DNA of 14,610 bases. Source: Hyphomicrobiales bacterium. GTDB taxonomy: Bacteria > Pseudomonadota > Alphaproteobacteria > Rhizobiales > S144-23. The notes below the pieces were generated by a model. That model did no database searches. It was not told where the DNA came from and saw nothing but the letters and a program-made list of their open reading frames with translations. Below, in pieces: positions 14,422 through 14,610 of the stretch (position 1 is its first letter; each line of letters opens with the position of its first letter). Location of the stretch: contig WGBL01000179.1 in the NCBI GenBank assembly GCA_015494375.1, forward strand, positions 1 to 14,610, written 5' to 3'. Made by a program: the position numbers and the translations under genes.

Positions 14422-14610
14422 CGCACAAGCGAGACGCCCTCCTCGACGACCTGCGGGCCCGGGTAGAGGCCATCCTCACGCGGAACCCCGCCCATGATCG
14501 CGATGCCGCTGCCACCCCCGCAGCGGCATCGCGATCATGGGCGGGGTTCCGCGTGAGGATGGCCTCTACCCGGGCCCGCAGGTCGTCGAGGAGGGCGTCT
14601 CGCTTGTGCG
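14422..14610. repeat. Perfect 91-bp inverted repeat with 7-nt centre, ending at the window end
   Basis: The left arm 14422-14512 and right arm 14520-14610 are exact reverse complements around a caccccc centre (14513-14519). The right arm stops at the last base of the window and may continue. The left arm reads like coding DNA in one frame (from about 14403: 'LAGEAEAHKRDALLDDLRAR...'), with mostly G or C in third positions, so it may be part of a gene that folds back on itself. A perfect palindrome of this size with a tiny loop is unstable in living cells, so an assembly or amplification fold-back is the leading explanation. Confidence 0.95.

Larger units (their letters stand above)
13381..14610. 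other. 1.2-kb gene-poor, repeat-rich tail of the window
   Basis: After cysS no ORF is recognisable as a known protein on either strand. Contents in order: three spaced copies of gcgctga (13374, 13390, 13403, the first containing the cysS stop), a LexA-like promoter (13479-13544), a small hairpin (13566-13585), a 35-37-bp tandem array (13686-13913), a 16-bp array (14092-14139), a 15-bp array (14344-14403) and a terminal palindrome (14422-14610). Long ORFs across 13500-14130 on both strands come from repeat DNA and differ in every frame. Confidence 0.6.

Noticed and set aside
14422..14610. Intrinsic terminator
   Set aside because: A 91-bp perfect stem without a T-tract, made of coding-like sequence, is far outside terminator size.

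Overview
The window looks like a stretch of chromosome from a GC-rich alphaproteobacterium, most likely Hyphomicrobiales (Rhizobiales). Three things suggest this. First, an MbfA-type ferritin/VIT1 iron exporter has a textbook Irr iron-control element in front of it. Second, lspA is followed by a small lipoprotein with the conserved 'NGKVFDLLGV' opening that I associate with that order, and then by a pair of M16 peptidase genes. Third, two GTTC-N7-GTTC type sites resemble the alphaproteobacterial LexA box. Taxonomy is inferred from content, not searched.

Layout. 3-284: 3' end of an extensin-like C-terminal domain protein. 699-2717: pccA, the biotin-carrying alpha subunit of propionyl-CoA carboxylase. 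2751-3584 (minus): YiiX/YebB-type permuted NlpC/P60 cysteine hydrolase, convergent with pccA and divergent from mbfA. 3807-4763: mbfA. 4972-5493: lspA (signal peptidase II). 5777-6244: a lipoprotein that is a likely LspA substrate. 6734-8176 and 8236-9627: two exported M16 peptidase-like proteins, one with an intact zinc site and one without. 9863-10774 (minus): miaA. 10785-11061: a MITE-like element with perfect 23-bp terminal inverted repeats, filling the divergent promoter region between miaA and a vapBC toxin-antitoxin pair (11124-11384, 11381-11782). 11932-13380: cysS. 13381-14610: a gene-poor tail with an apparent LexA-controlled promoter, several short tandem-repeat arrays, and a perfect 91-bp fold-back palindrome that runs to the last base.

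Most of the chromosome-type genes are ordinary housekeeping: carboxylation of propionyl-CoA, iron export, lipoprotein maturation, periplasmic proteolysis, tRNA modification and tRNA charging. The unusual part is between the genes. Nearly every intergenic gap carries a degenerate short tandem array (units of 9 to 37 bp). The miaA/vapBC gap holds a mobile-looking element. The region after cysS has two LexA-like operators around a -35/-10 pair with no recognisable gene behind it, only a possible 55-codon ORF with a hydrophobic C-terminal half. The end of the window should be treated with suspicion: a perfect inverted repeat ending exactly at the sequence end is more often an assembly or amplification fold-back than biology.
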